From Malaya genurostris (Eukaryota; Arthropoda; Insecta; Diptera; Culicidae): a stretch of DNA of 64,000 nt. This document shows positions 10,464 to 21,777 of this stretch, in pieces (position 1 is the first letter of the stretch; each line of letters opens with the position of its first letter). The stretch lies in the NCBI RefSeq assembly GCF_030247185.1, contig NC_080571.1, positions 253,429,771 through 253,493,770 on the forward strand, given 5' to 3'. The notes beneath the pieces were generated by a model. The model had not been told where the DNA came from. It did no database searches and saw only the letters and a list, made by a program, of their open reading frames with translations. The position numbers and the translations under genes were made by a program.

Positions 10464-13113
10464 GCCTTTCTCATATAGAAAGGTTCTGCAATCACTGTGA
10501 AAACCGACTTTTGAACCGAGGCCCGGAGGGCCGAGTGTCATATACCATTCGACTCAGTTCGTTGAGTACGCAAAATGTCTGTGTGTGTGTGTGTGTATGT
10601 GCGTGTGTGTGTATGTGTGTGTGTGTGTATGTGCGTATGTGTCTATGTAACGTTTTTTTGCACTAACTTTTCTCGGAGATGGCTAAACCGATTTTTACAA
10701 ACTTAGATTCGAATGAAGGTCTTGTGGTCCCATACAAAATTCCTGAATATTATTTGGATCCGACTTCCGGTTCCGCAATTATGGGGTAAAATGTGCAAAA
10801 AATTGTGAAAACAAGTGCACTAACTTTTCTCAGCGATGGCTGAATCGATTTCCACAAACTTAGATTCAAATGAAAGGTCTTGAGGTCCCATAAAAAATTC
10901 CTAAATATTATTTGTATCTGACTTCCGGTTCGGGAGTTATGGGGTAAAATGTGCAAAAAAAAGAAAATATGTGTTCTAACTTTTCACATAGATGGCGCGA
11001 CCGATTTTTACAAACTTAGGTTCAAATGAAAGGTCCTGTAGTCCCATGCGTTATTCCTGAATTTCATGCGGATCCGGAAATATGGGGTAAAATGAGTTAA
11101 AAATTGTATACCATCACTGAAAATGGGTAAAAACCTTGAAAAAAATTCTAAATCGACCTCAAATCTTTTCCAATTTGATGGTTTGTATCAGTAGACGGTC
11201 AAACAAACCGATTTCGGTTATTCTTTGAAGAATCGAAGAAAAAAAATTTTTTTGCCTTTCTCATATAGAAAGGTTATGCAAACACTGTGAAAACCGACTT
11301 TTGAACCGAGGCCCGGAGGGCCGAGTGTCATATACCATTCGACTCAGTTCATCGAGTACGCAAAATGTCTGTGTGTGTGCATGTGTGTATCCCAAGTAGC
11401 AAATGTAACTTATCGAAATTTCAAGATGTTTTACAATTGTTTTAGAATTATTATTTTTGTTATCAATGTTCAGAAAGATTTTGAAACATATTAAAATTGA
11501 TTGTGCAATTTATCCTTGTAAAGTTTCACAATGCTACCGAAAAAATCACTGTAGAACTACTTCCAGTACGTGTGAATCAACTATGCAGCAGATTACCAAC
11601 TTGTCCATATTGCACTAACAGCTCTAGAAGTTTTGTAAAAAATTTCACATCGTCATGTAAAATGGAAGTAACTACACCAATTGTGCAACTTATAAACAAA
11701 TTTCCAAATTGTATTGGAAACAAAGTATGTCGAAATGATTATTAATCTCTTGTGGAAGAGAAATTAACAAAATGATGCTCTCCTGAAAATAAAAATTGAT
11801 ACGCCGAATCATAACATTACTGTGAAAAAAAGTTTCTGTTAAGCATAGTTTTGGCTGCCTCATAAAATTGTAGGTCAGTGTGAGTAGTTTTCTTCATTTT
11901 TAGAAAAACAATGATATGAAATCCAAAACATACAAAAACGTTATGCAATATTTATCTATTTGAAATAAAAACAAAACTTACAAAGATGAGAATATTATCA
12001 TAAATGTTGCGGAAATACAACATTACATACGCAATGAAAACAAAACTCAATCAGAACAATTGTGTTTGGTTTTCATCTTGCTGAAATAATGAGCAGATCT
12101 GACATCACTTTTGAACGAAAAGTTAAGTTCATTAAAGTTACTCTCATGATACTGATTGTGCAACTTGTTTGTACAACTCCAACACATGGGCTTGCCAAAA
12201 TAATACCTACAGTGTGTATCACAAGTGTCGGGCCCGTTAAGAATCTTTATACTGTATTGTTACTTAATTCAACTAGTTTGTTTAAAATCAAAACAAAACG
12301 TATAATATTTCTCTCTGAAATATTCACATGTTAATGTATACCATTATTTAAATAATATAAACCATTACGTTGCGTGAACCATTTTCTATTTAACTCACTG
12401 TTACCATCGATGCCATATTAGAAAAAATTGAATAAAAATTCATTTCGAGATTTTTCAGGTTCAATGAAACATTAGTTCGATCAAAACCGTCTGGAAATTT
12501 TAGGTATGTTTGAATATACATATTTCAAACATCATTCCGATGATTCTCTTTAAAAATACTAGATTGTTATTTTCACAGAAGTTGGTGTACAATCATCAAA
12601 ACACGTTAATTCAAAGGCTTGAAAATTTCATGCGTACGAATACATGTTTCACCATAAAAAAGCAGTTCGTTGTCGATTTTTCATTTACAAAAACACGAAA
12701 GATCAATTCTACAACATGTAGCATTATCATTTTTCATGTGCAGGTTGTTTTACAAGATCCATGTTTGTGTTAAGAACAGTTGTATTGAAAATCAAATGTG
12801 AAGCTTATTTATTAGAACTTAGCTTTGTTATGTTTTTGTAAACGTCATTCCATTTCTTGTTTACAGTAGGTAGTAGTTTTCACGAGTTTCACAATTGTTT
12901 TTTCGCTGATTTATGACTGCCTCTGTGATGGGATCGACGCATGAGTTTTGTATCAGTTGCACAATAATTGTGAATAAATGTTCGTAGTAACGGAAGAATT
13001 TAAAGATATATTGCACAACACAGAAAATTGCGTTTCTTCCATAACACAACAGTTACAAGAATAGTAATATAAACTTACTTGATAAATTGCACAATCAGTA
13101 GACTGATACAAGA

Positions 13114-13152
<39 letters not shown>

Positions 13153-13550
13153 TATGTGTGTATGTAACGTTTTTTGCACTAACTTTTCTCGGAGATGGCT
13201 GAACCGATTTTCACAAACTTAGATTCAAATGAAAGGTCTTGTGGTCCCATACGTAATTCCTGAATTTCTTCACAATCCGACTTTCGGATCCGGAAATATA
13301 GGGTAAAGTGTGTTAAAAATTTTATACCATCACTGAAAAGAGCGAAAAACCGTAAAAAGTTTTCTAAATCGACCTCAAATCTTTTCCAATTGATAGTTTT
13401 TATCAGTAGACGGTCAAACAAACCGATTTCGGTTATTGTTTTAAGAATCGAAGAAAATTATTTTGAAGAATTTCACGGTATTATATATGATAGTATGATT
13501 GATATGAAAAAGGCATCATTACACCACTAGGTGGATTAAAACAGGTTTTT
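10464..13550 (+). repeat. Culicine repeat, head-to-tail dimer split by a TIR element
   Basis: Monomer 1 (10464-11253) starts GCCTTTCTCATATAGAAAGG and carries a GT-rich tract (10577-10640). It has three subunits of about 157 bp (AACTTTTCTC...ACAAACTTAG...ATTCCTGAAT...GGGGTAAAATG) and stops at an A/T-rich junction. Monomer 2 starts at 11254 with the same head. It is interrupted from 11391 to about 13115, resumes in the GT tract, and runs to the 3' terminus CACCACTAGGTGGATTAA at about 13522-13540. The head word GCCTTTCTCATAT returns inverted near the 3' end (ATATGAAAAAGGC). The open frames here (for example 13179-13421 minus) recur in other copies and are repeat translations, not genes. Confidence 0.85.
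11391..13115. mobile_element. CCCAAGTAGC-family TIR element with TTGTGCAA motifs
   Basis: The left end is CCCAAGTAGCAAATGTAACT. The right end lacks its last ~20 bp: comparison with the reverse-complement copy at 17643 shows that CCCAAGTAGCATGTTAAG should follow but has been replaced by the GT tract. TTGTGCAA occurs at 11501, 11681 and 12156, and its reverse complement TTGCACAA at 12957, 13011 and 13087, so motif orientation mirrors the two halves. Frames at 11497-11745 and 12062-12334 have no recognisable domain. This is probably a non-autonomous DNA transposon of unassigned superfamily. Confidence 0.65.
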
Positions 13551-13734
13551 AGTTTTAAATAAATTAGTTTTGAACGTGTAAATTGCTTTGGTTTCATTTT
13601 TTTAATGTGGACGACCAAAACATGTAATTCTTTAAAAAAAATAACACTTAATGATGCGTTTCTATTGAAACTCTATTAGAAGGGAAGAAGAAGAATTTAA
13701 AAATCAAAATCGGAATTGTAAGAAAGTATGTTTC

Positions 13735-13945
13735 AACATTTTTTAGTATTTTTTTAAATGCAAAAAAAAACATTTTCAAAAACTAGAACAAATGTAATGC
13801 ATGCAGTTGAAATTAGAACCGCAAAATAATCTGAATTTTTCGTCTTAGACTCGTCATGTTGATGTTTTTCTTGAAGCTAATTTTTTTAGTATTTTTTTAA
13901 TACAAAAAAAAACATTTTCAAAAAACTAGAAAAAATGTAAACTTT
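13735..13945. repeat. Direct repeat pair around a dispersed repeat
   Basis: A block of about 60 bp (TTTTTTAGTATTTTTTTAA, an A-run, CATTTTCAAAAACTAGAA) occurs at about 13741-13799 and again at about 13884-13940. Between them lies TTAGAACCGCAAAATAATCTG through CATGTTGATGTTT, which recurs at about 16592-16670. No coding function is seen. Confidence 0.65.
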
Positions 13946-13949
13946 ACGA

Positions 13950-14640
13950 AAATTTTTGTTCAAGCTTTTTGATTCTGCGGTTACTTCAAAAATCTAATAA
14001 AATTAAAACAAACAGAATCGCCGTCAATTTTGCAGTTAAAGGTTTCTAATTATGAGAGCATTGCCAATTCAATTGCTTTCAAATGTGGTATAACAATATA
14101 ATTTTTTTGGGGGGCAAATTTCACATGCTTACCCGACTATAACCTTTGGAAAACGTGAGAACCAGTGGAAAATCGTTAACGTCAGAAGCATATGCCGGGT
14201 ATGTGTCTGGATTTTATTTACAGTTTCCATCATTTCACCGATTTTTTTATTGCAATTTGTGGCGTGGAAATTAGGCGGCATTTGTAAAAGAAATCGAACA
14301 CTCTTTGAATTTTCGATCAAATAAACGTATTTATTTTATTCAAGCTCGAAGTAAAACGTTCCAACATTACATTTTTGGAAAGCCATTGCACTTTATTGTA
14401 AAGAAGTTGCTCGGAAATTGAGTCTCCATTTTTGTTTCAAATTCTGCAAAAAGGCACAATGACCTTCAATATTTCAACCGGAAATGACGACATTTACAAC
14501 GCGTATACCTCGTTACGATTAACGTATTTATGTTTCCTGATACGATAAGTTACATAGAATCATCATTCAAAAAATTAGGTTATGTTATATTTTTGCTGTT
14601 ATATGCATATATGCATATTTATTTAAACACACAGCTTAAG
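13950..14640. other. No gene seen
   Basis: AT-rich sequence without transposase motifs. A 63-codon minus-strand frame (14129-14320) has no recognisable feature. Confidence 0.45.
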
Positions 14641-14689
14641 CTTTAATATGCCGAGGGCAGGTTATGACAGTTCATAGCCAAATGAACTG

Positions 14690-14900
14690 ACGTCGGTCAT
14701 ATCGGTTTCCAGTTCATCTCGGTACTGGAACTACTCCGTTTTCTTGGAGTTCGCTGAACCGATGCAGGTCTTATAATCCCAAACGCAAACAGGAAGGTGG
14801 TATGATCACCTAGATTGTTACTGAATTCTATCGAGATCCGACTTCCGAACCCGGAGTTACAGGGTAAAGTGTGCTCAAAGTTCGAAACCGTCATCTAAAG
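14690..14900 (+). repeat. Culicine repeat subunit fragment
   Basis: A single diverged ~157-bp subunit reads TTCTTGGAGTTCGCTGAACCG, then GAGATCCGACTTCCGAAC and GGAGTTACAGGGTAAAGTGTG. Both family termini are absent. Confidence 0.6.
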
Positions 14901-15016
14901 CAACGGTGCGAAAAAACTGGAAATCTTTGATTTGATTTGTTCTATTCAAAAATCAATGACAAGTATTTTGAATAGTCTCACAGAAATATTTATGAGAACT
15001 TGAGTAACCGCTAAGT

Positions 15017-15175
15017 CAGAGGTCGGCAACCTGCGGCTCGTGACCTACATGTGACTCTTTGGGTGTGAAGCAGCGACTCTTTAGTTCCATATGCAAATAT
15101 TATTTAATATATAAAAAAATACTAGAAAATCTATACGAATTGATATTCGAATCGATATTCGTATAGATTTTCTTA
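15017..15175. mobile_element. hAT-like terminus with adjacent perfect hairpin
   Basis: CAGAGGTCGGCAACCTGCGG at 15017 followed by CTCGTGACCTACATGTGACTC resembles a common hAT 5' terminus. Just inside, 15124-15140 and 15157-15173 are perfect 17-bp inverted arms (AGAAAATCTATACGAAT) with a 16-nt spacer. No matching right terminus was found. Confidence 0.5.
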
Positions 15176-15199
15176 CCGTATCAGGAAACATTTTCTATA

Positions 15200-16560
15200 C
15201 TACGCTCTTTTCCAATGTGAACACTGTTGATAGCAAAACATTTCTTGGAACTTTCTCGAAGAAGTACCTCTAGCCACATTTTTTCTTTAACATAACAAGC
15301 TCATCGTCTTTTGTGGCTGCTTGGAAAATGGACACTCGGGAAATGGCCTTGTAATTATCTCGAGACAAATAATTTATAACAACTTGGCCTGAGTCTCCGT
15401 CTCCGTAATTCTTCTGTTTGCCAATACATCTACATACTCACTCCACAACACTTCGGCCCACCGACTGTCAACTAGGACATGACTAGCACATTAGGTTGGC
15501 ACTGTCTCCCCTTACTTTATGAATTACTGGACTGGACTGGGTCGCCATCCTTCCGGTTAGAGACAACGGAAGCGGCGGTGACGACGGCAGCAGCAGGTTT
15601 GTAGGATACGTGTTCTGCTTGTAGAACCCAGTCGCGCTAAAAACGTGTTATAGATAAAGCAGATAAGCAGCTCATGGTTCATTTGCGACCCGTTGCATTG
15701 CCGAGGAAGGAGTGAGAAGTCTACATATAGTTCCTTCTAATGGGAACATATGTTACCGTGTGATTAGACCGACAAGCGGTTATTCTTCGGTCAGTTGAAT
15801 GATTTATCGATTCTGGAGTGATTTAATTAAGCTGCCGTTTCTGTAATGAACGTGTTTTTCGTTTTGTTTTATTTTCCTGTCTTCGTGGCACTGCGGACGC
15901 TTAATAGAGGCAATTTATTACATGGATGATTTGTAGTTAATTATGGGTGACATAATAATAGTGGGAAATTATGGACTATTAAGAATCGATCGATGAAAGT
16001 GGACAATTTTTCTGTCGTTGGTTGAATGCAAGCCATCGTGTTTGACTTGCCATTCCACCCAATTAGACCTTGGTTGCACTGAATCTGTTTTGATCGTAGC
16101 ACAAATCCTTGCTGTACATGCATTGGAAATCCTTACGGCAAATGTTGACTTCAAAGCAGAGCTGAGTGCAATATTCCACCGAAAAAGGCCCATTCATCGT
16201 GTTAGATGATGTGTGCATACAAACCAGCATCTTTCATCCGTTTCAGTGTAGGCTCTTGAACTTCCGGTGCCATCGAGCAATCTCTAAGCCTTGCCGCCGT
16301 TCCTTCAAAGGATTACAGTTTGAAGGTGCGTGGAAAACGAATCTACTTTCTGCACCGGAAGCAGCTTATCAAAAATCTGTTTTCCTTTCATATGCCCGCA
16401 GTGGTTGTATATCGGCTACACACTTGGGGAAAGATTATCAGATAAGTGGCAATATTGAATGCTGCCAATTGAACTGTTGCCTTAGTTAGTGCAGATATGC
16501 TTACACTCTATGACCATAAAAATTAGTTTGTGAACATCATTATTTTAATTGTTTAGTCTG
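15200..16560. other. Unique-looking sequence, no supported gene
   Basis: Base composition is more balanced than in the surrounding repeats, with a GAC/GGC/GCA trinucleotide-rich patch at 15560-15600. Several overlapping frames (the largest 16166-16489, 107 codons) lack any domain, start context or splice structure I can defend. It could be conserved intronic or regulatory sequence. Confidence 0.4.
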
Positions 16561-16798
16561 ACTACATCACATCACATGATCCATAAAACAGTTGGAATTA
16601 GAACCGCAGAATAATCTAAATTTTTCGTCTTAGACTCATCATGTTGATGTTTTACTTGAAGCTAAATTCTATTAATAATCACATTGGATTTTGATCGAAA
16701 AATTAGTAAAGGCAAATTTTGGCGTATCTATTGGTTCAATGGTTCACCTTGGGTCATTATCGAGGTTCTTTTTATAAAGCTTCGTAATGTCTCGTTCT

Positions 16799-16873
16799 TA
16801 AGAAAGTAACACATGTAACGCCTATAACATACAAAAAAGTTACGCATGTTACGCTTCGTAACACCTAAAACTG
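16799..16873. repeat. Detached piece of the ~43-bp minisatellite
   Basis: GAAAGTAACACATGTAACGCC, TATAACATACAAAAAAG and TTACGCATGTTACGCTTCG match the unit of the 18818-19585 array. This places two array units 1.9 kb upstream of the main block. Confidence 0.8.
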
Positions 16874-17062
16874 ACCTGAGCTGAGATGAAGTAGATCGCC
16901 CGTAGTTGCACTTCGCGATTGACCGAATGAGTGAAAATGTACAATGAACCAAGAAAATAAAGCTTGGGAGAAGCCAATCATTTTCACTGTACATACCCAC
17001 TCACTTCTAACTTTTCATTAAATGATCAATAACGACGCTGGCTACAACCAAAGGCTGTGCTA

Positions 17063-17165
17063 CTGAGGGAAAGGAAGGAATGTTAGTCCGATACTCGTTG
17101 TTCCTAGAGACCGCGGGTATCTCCACGAGCATCATGGGATAGGAGATTTGTTAGTAGGGAGGGGA
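17063..17165. repeat. Dispersed repeat GGAATGTTAGTCCGATACTC
   Basis: GGAATGTTAGTCCGATACTC, TAGAGACC and TATCTCCACGAGCATCAT recur at 48868-48895 and 49797-49812, where a mariner interrupts them. I cannot see the ends of the parent element. Confidence 0.65.
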
Positions 17166-17640
17166 AAAGATCCGGATATGTTTTGGTAAACAATATGATC
17201 TCAACAAAACCTGATTTTCAATACTCAGGAGAAATATAATAAGTAAGAAAAATACAAAATACCTCCAATGAACGATCTCACCAGTATCCCTTTTCTCCTG
17301 CTCGCTCTGCTGTCAGCAACGCAAGATAAAACACGACCACTGAAAGAATAAAATAAAAACACTTGCGTTTGGGTCCGCTGCAGACCAACCCTAGACCCTC
17401 AGTCCGAATGACACGATCGACTTGAAAACTTTCACACATTCCAGAGAAATCCGACAACACCGACAATGACATGCAGACGGCGTTTCGATTGGCTAACAGG
17501 TTAACAGGTTAACATTCAATAAATAGCACTCTCACCACTAAACACATAATTGCCACACCTGCACTATCACTCAAAAAAACTATTTCAACCAAAAATTAAC
17601 ATTAAAATTATACTTTTTTGAGAGCAGCACCAGGACACCG
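17166..17640. other. No gene seen
   Basis: A 64-codon minus-strand frame at 17278-17472 has no recognised motif. A short direct duplication, GGTTAACAGGTTAACA, lies near 17500. Confidence 0.4.
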
Positions 17641-17642
17641 CC

Positions 17643-18607
17643 CAAGTAGCATGTTAAGTTGCTGTCCTATATTTTTCTACTGAATGTGCAATTTATCAAG
17701 TTAATTTATATCACTATTCTAGTAACTGTTGTGTTATGGAAAAAGCGCAATTTTTCTGTGTTGTGCAACATACTTTCAAGTTCATCCGTTATGACGAACA
17801 TTTATTCACAACGATTGTGCAACTGATACAAAAACTCATGCGTCGATCCCATCAAAAAGGTAGTCATAAAATCAACAAAAAAACAATTGTGAAACTCGTG
17901 AGAACTACTACGTAATGTAAACAAGAAATGGAATGATTTTCAATACAACTGCTCTTAACACAAACATGGATCTTGTTAAATAATCTGCCCATAAAAAATT
18001 ATAATGCAACATATTGTAGAATTGATCTTTTGTGTTTTTGTAAATGAAAAATCGGCAACGAACTGCATTTTTATGGTGAAACATGTTTTCGTACGACCCA
18101 AATTTATAAGCGCCTTTAAATTAACGTGTTTTGATGATTGTGCACCAATTTCTGTGAAAATAACAGTCAGAATCATCGGAATGGTGTTTAAAATACGTGT
18201 ATTCTAACATTCTTCAAGATTCTCAGACGATTTTGATCAAACTAATATGTAATTGAACCTGAAAAATCTCGAAATGAATTTTTTTTTGAATATTTTCCAA
18301 TATGACATCGATGGTAACAGTGAGTTGAATAGAAAATGGTTCACCCAACGTAATGACATATATTATCTAAATAACAGGAAACATTAATATGTTAATATTT
18401 CGGAAAGAAATTCTCTACGTTTTGTTTTTTATCAGTTTAAATCTTCTAGTTGAATTAAACAACAATACAGTATAGTCATTTATCTTAGAAAGCCCGACTT
18501 TTGTGATACGCACTGTAGGTATTATTTTGGCGAGTTCGTGTGCTGGAGTTGCAAAAACTATGATGAAATTAACTTTTCGTTCAATATCTTTAAAAAGTGA
18601 TGTTTAT
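17643..18607. mobile_element. CCCAAGTAGC-family element, second copy, inverted and truncated
   Basis: It starts CCCAAGTAGCATGTTAAG and follows, in reverse complement, the right half of the 11391-13115 element, with indels. Shared words include GTGCAATTTATCAAG, AACTGTTGTGTTATGGAA and ATGCGTCGATCCCATC. TTGTGCAA-type motifs are at about 17761 and 17814. Homology runs to about 18607, where the far end is lost. No gene is seen. Confidence 0.65.
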
Positions 18608-18639
18608 TTTTTTTCGCGAGTAAAACCGAATACATATTA

Positions 18640-18810
18640 TCTGGTTTATCACACAGATTCTGTGTCACAGAACACAAATTTTATCAAAATTCACAGATTT
18701 CTGACAGATTTTCATAATATTTTTCACAGATTTTCACAGATTATGATCGAGAATATGCAACACAGATGCTACACAGATTTTTCAAGTTGAAACACAGATT
18801 TTAAAATAGC
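18640..18810. repeat. CACAGATTT-rich repeat segment
   Basis: At least eight ACAGATTT/CACAGATT words lie within about 150 bp. The word is shared with the interiors of the 7382-7681 MITE and the 41321-41683 element, so this is probably another relic of that hAT-type family. Confidence 0.55.
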
Positions 18811-18817
18811 AACTCTG

Positions 18818-19585
18818 AATGTAACGCCTATAGCCTACATAACGCGTATTACGCTTCGTTACACCTATAACTTATTAAAAAGTAACGAATGTAAAGGTTT
18901 GCAACACCTATAACATATAAAATAATAACGCATTTATCGCTTATAACTTACTTAAAAGTAACGCATGTAACGATTCGTAACACCTGTATCATAAACTGCA
19001 TCAACCTTAGGTGTTAACTTAAAAAAGTAATGCTTCGTAACACATGTATCTTACAAAAAAGGAACCCCTATGTAATGCATCGTAACATCTATAATTTACG
19101 AACAAGTAACGCGTGGAACGGTTCGTAACACCTATAACTTAAAAAGTAATGCTTATAATTTTCAAAAAAGTAAAACATGTAACTCCTCATAACTGCCAAA
19201 AAGTAACGCATATAACGCTTCGTAATGTCTATGACTTTCAAAAAAATAAAGCATGTAAAGCTTCGTAACGCCTATTACTCACGGAAAAGTAACACAAGTA
19301 ACGGTTTGCAACGCTTACAACTCAGAAAGTAAGACTTATAATTTACTAAAGAGTAAAGCTTTTAACGCTTCAAAACTGACAAAAAGTAACGCATGTAAAG
19401 CTACGTAACATCTATAACTTACAAAAAAGTGACACATGTTACGCTTCGCAGCGCCCATAACCATCGAAAGAAGGACGCTTATAACGGATCGTAGCACCTG
19501 TAACTTAAAAAAAGCAACGAATATAATTTACAAAATAGTAACGCTTATAACTCTTCGCAATGCCTATAACTTACAAGAAAGTAAA
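18818..19585. repeat. Degenerate minisatellite, unit about 43 bp
   Basis: About 17-18 diverged units follow the pattern AAAAAAGTAACGCATGTAAC, then GCTTCGTAACACCTATAACT, then TAC. TAACGC/GTAACG hexamer-like sub-words recur inside each unit. Units differ by substitutions and small indels, so the array is old or under frequent rearrangement. It is non-coding. Confidence 0.85.
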
Positions 19586-19589
19586 AAGC

Positions 19590-20480
19590 AAATACTTGGC
19601 ATTACATTTGGTTTGTGGCCTTTCTGTTTCAACAAACTTCGCAGCCAATTCTTAGCGTACAGAATCATTGCATGGCTAGTACTACGATCCTACTGACACT
19701 ATGAATCCTTCCAGGTCGGGGCTCAAACATACAAAAAAAGTAATGCGGGTGTCTTTTCCAAATATGAAGCCCGAAAAGTAAAGACTTCCTTAATAAATAT
19801 AATATCATTTCCAACTAAGATTCTTGAAAATTACGTGATCAATTAACGATAATATCATTGAAAATGTCTTTATGTGGGGCCGGAACAGGGAATGCCACAC
19901 TCTTAGCAAAATTTACGCTTGATAAAAAATAAATTTTGCGTTTGTATCGATGTATGCTTCAGCTAAATCAACTGTGAAATTAATGATAAGACATCTTCAC
20001 ATGCTTTGAATTGTGAATGTACACAGATAATAATGTATTGTGAATTTCCATCTATTTTCATGCACATATTTGGAGCAGACAATCAAACATAAGGTTACTT
20101 TACAATTCTGTACGTTTCAATAGAATTTAATCGCAAAACTAAGCGTTAATCGAAAGATACAGTTCTATTCATTGAAAATTCAATGCAATCCAGTTTAGTT
20201 TTGCATCGATGATGGTTTTCAATCAAATTTTCGGTTCAACCCATGTCCATTCCATGTTACTATTGATTTACATGTCGTGTAAATTTCATTATTTCTTTCT
20301 GTGTAGGTAAATCGCGACGCTCCTTTTATGTGCATCTATTATGATGTAAATTTTTCAAAGTGTGCAAGTATTGAAAATGAAAACCTGGTACCCTATACAA
20401 CGGAAAAGGTTAATTTCACTTAAACAACATTATCAATTCTAAGCCACCCTGACGAAATATGTTTATTGTCTTATTGGACT
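19590..20480. other. Repeat fragments, no gene
   Basis: The tract includes AATCGCGACGCTCCTTTTATG at about 20310-20330, which recurs inverted near 30541-30566 and diverged near 40364-40389. Upstream sequence (TTTGCGTTTGTATCGATG, ACTGTGAAATTAATGATAAG) has a reverse-complement counterpart around 30600-30670. It is therefore a copy of one dispersed non-coding repeat. Confidence 0.55.
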
Positions 20481-20686
20481 TACTATTATAATACCTTATG
20501 ATCAAGAAAGAACCGGAATTTTCATTTTAAAATTTCCGCGCTTGTTCAATCGGTAAACTTTTATTCTCTCAACGTTGGCAACACTTTTATACACATTCTG
20601 TCAAATTTTGACGCATATCGTACGATTAGTTTTTGTTTGGCGTTTATACAAAGAAGCTGAAAAATTTTCGTGTGGCGATTTTTATA

Positions 20687-21758
20687 ATGGATGAAAATTT
20701 AGAACAACGTGCGTGCCTCAAATTTTGTGTTGCAAATGGGTTTAAGTGTTCCGAAACGTTGAAAATGTTAGAAAAGGCCTTTGATGAATCGTGTCTAGGA
20801 AAAACACAGGCATACGAGTGGTATAAACGCTTCAAAGGTGGTAGTACAAGCTTGGATCATGATGAGATCCCTGGCCGCCCAACAACATCTGTTACTGAAG
20901 AAAACATTGAATCGGCGAAGCAAATCGTGTTGCAAAATCGTTCTGTACCGATTAGAGAGATTGTCGTGTTGTTGGGCATCTCTTATGGATCATCCGAACA
21001 CATTTTAACTGATGTTTTGGGTTTGAAACGCGTCGCTTCTCGGCTGGTGCCAAAAAAGCTGAATTTCATTCAAAAACAGCGTCGTGTTGATGTGGCCAAA
21101 GAGATGATTTCCAACGCAGATAGTGACCCCACATTCATCGAATGCATCATAACTGGTGATGAGGTGTGGATCTATGAATATGAAGTCGAAACCGCACAAC
21201 AATCGTCCGAATGGCGCTTCGAAGGCGAGCCGAAACCGAAAAAGGAACGCCAAAGTCGGTCCAAAATCAAAGTTAAGCTGACTGTTTTTTTTTTCGATAT
21301 TCGTGGGGTGGTGCACTATGAATTCCTTCCGGGCGGTCAAACAGTTAATTAGGAATATTATTTGGCCGTTATGCGTCGTTTGCGTGAGGCCATTCGCAAA
21401 AAGGCCAGACTTATGGAAGGAAAACTCATGGATTTCACACCACGATAATGCGCCGGCTTACACAGCTTTGGTTGTGTCGCAGTTTTTGGCCAAAAACTCA
21501 ACCAATATCATCAACCAAGCACCTTACTCTCCAGATATGGCCCCGTGTGACTTTTTCCTCTTCCCCAGACTTAAATTGCCTTTGCGGGGAACGCGTTTTC
21601 AGACCTTAGAGACCATAAAAGAGAATTCGCTGCGTGAACTAAAGGCCATACCTTCGGCGGCCTATAAAACTTGTATGGAAAATTGGATCAAGCGTTGGCA
21701 TGCATGTATTACCGCAGGAGGAGAGTACTTTGAAGGCGATAATGAAGAAATTTATTAA
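20687..21758 (+). pseudogene. Mariner transposase pseudogene (DD34D)
   Basis: The start MDENLEQRACLKFCVANGF opens the N-terminal HTH, followed by AYEWYKRFKGG and a GRPTTS hinge. The catalytic core shows ITGDEVWIYEYE (first Asp), HHDNAPAYT (second Asp) and YSPDMAPCDFFLFPRLK (third Asp). There are 34 residues between the second and third Asp, which is mariner-specific. The C-terminus keeps WIKRWHACITAGGEYFEGD. Two lesions inactivate it: an in-frame TAG at 21350-21352, where AAG (Lys) is expected after GGQTVN, and a one-base loss in the A/G run near 21395-21402. Length without lesions would be about 350 residues, normal for the family. Confidence 0.92.
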
Positions 21759-21777
21759 AAATTGAAATTTTGCGTTT

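Noticed and set aside
13179..13421. Conserved small protein starting MFDRLLIKTINWKRF, also at 27219-27461
   Set aside because: Both are translations of the same non-coding repeat subunit. The identity follows the DNA repeat, not a protein constraint.
18818..19585. CRISPR array because of regularly spaced short repeats
   Set aside because: Units are contiguous and diverged with no unique spacers, and the genome is eukaryotic. It is a minisatellite.
20290..20312. Second recursive splice site (TTTCTTTCTGTGTAG followed by GTAAAT)
   Set aside because: The donor half is weak, and the site lies at the edge of a dispersed repeat (GCGACGCTCC family), so the motif probably belongs to the repeat.
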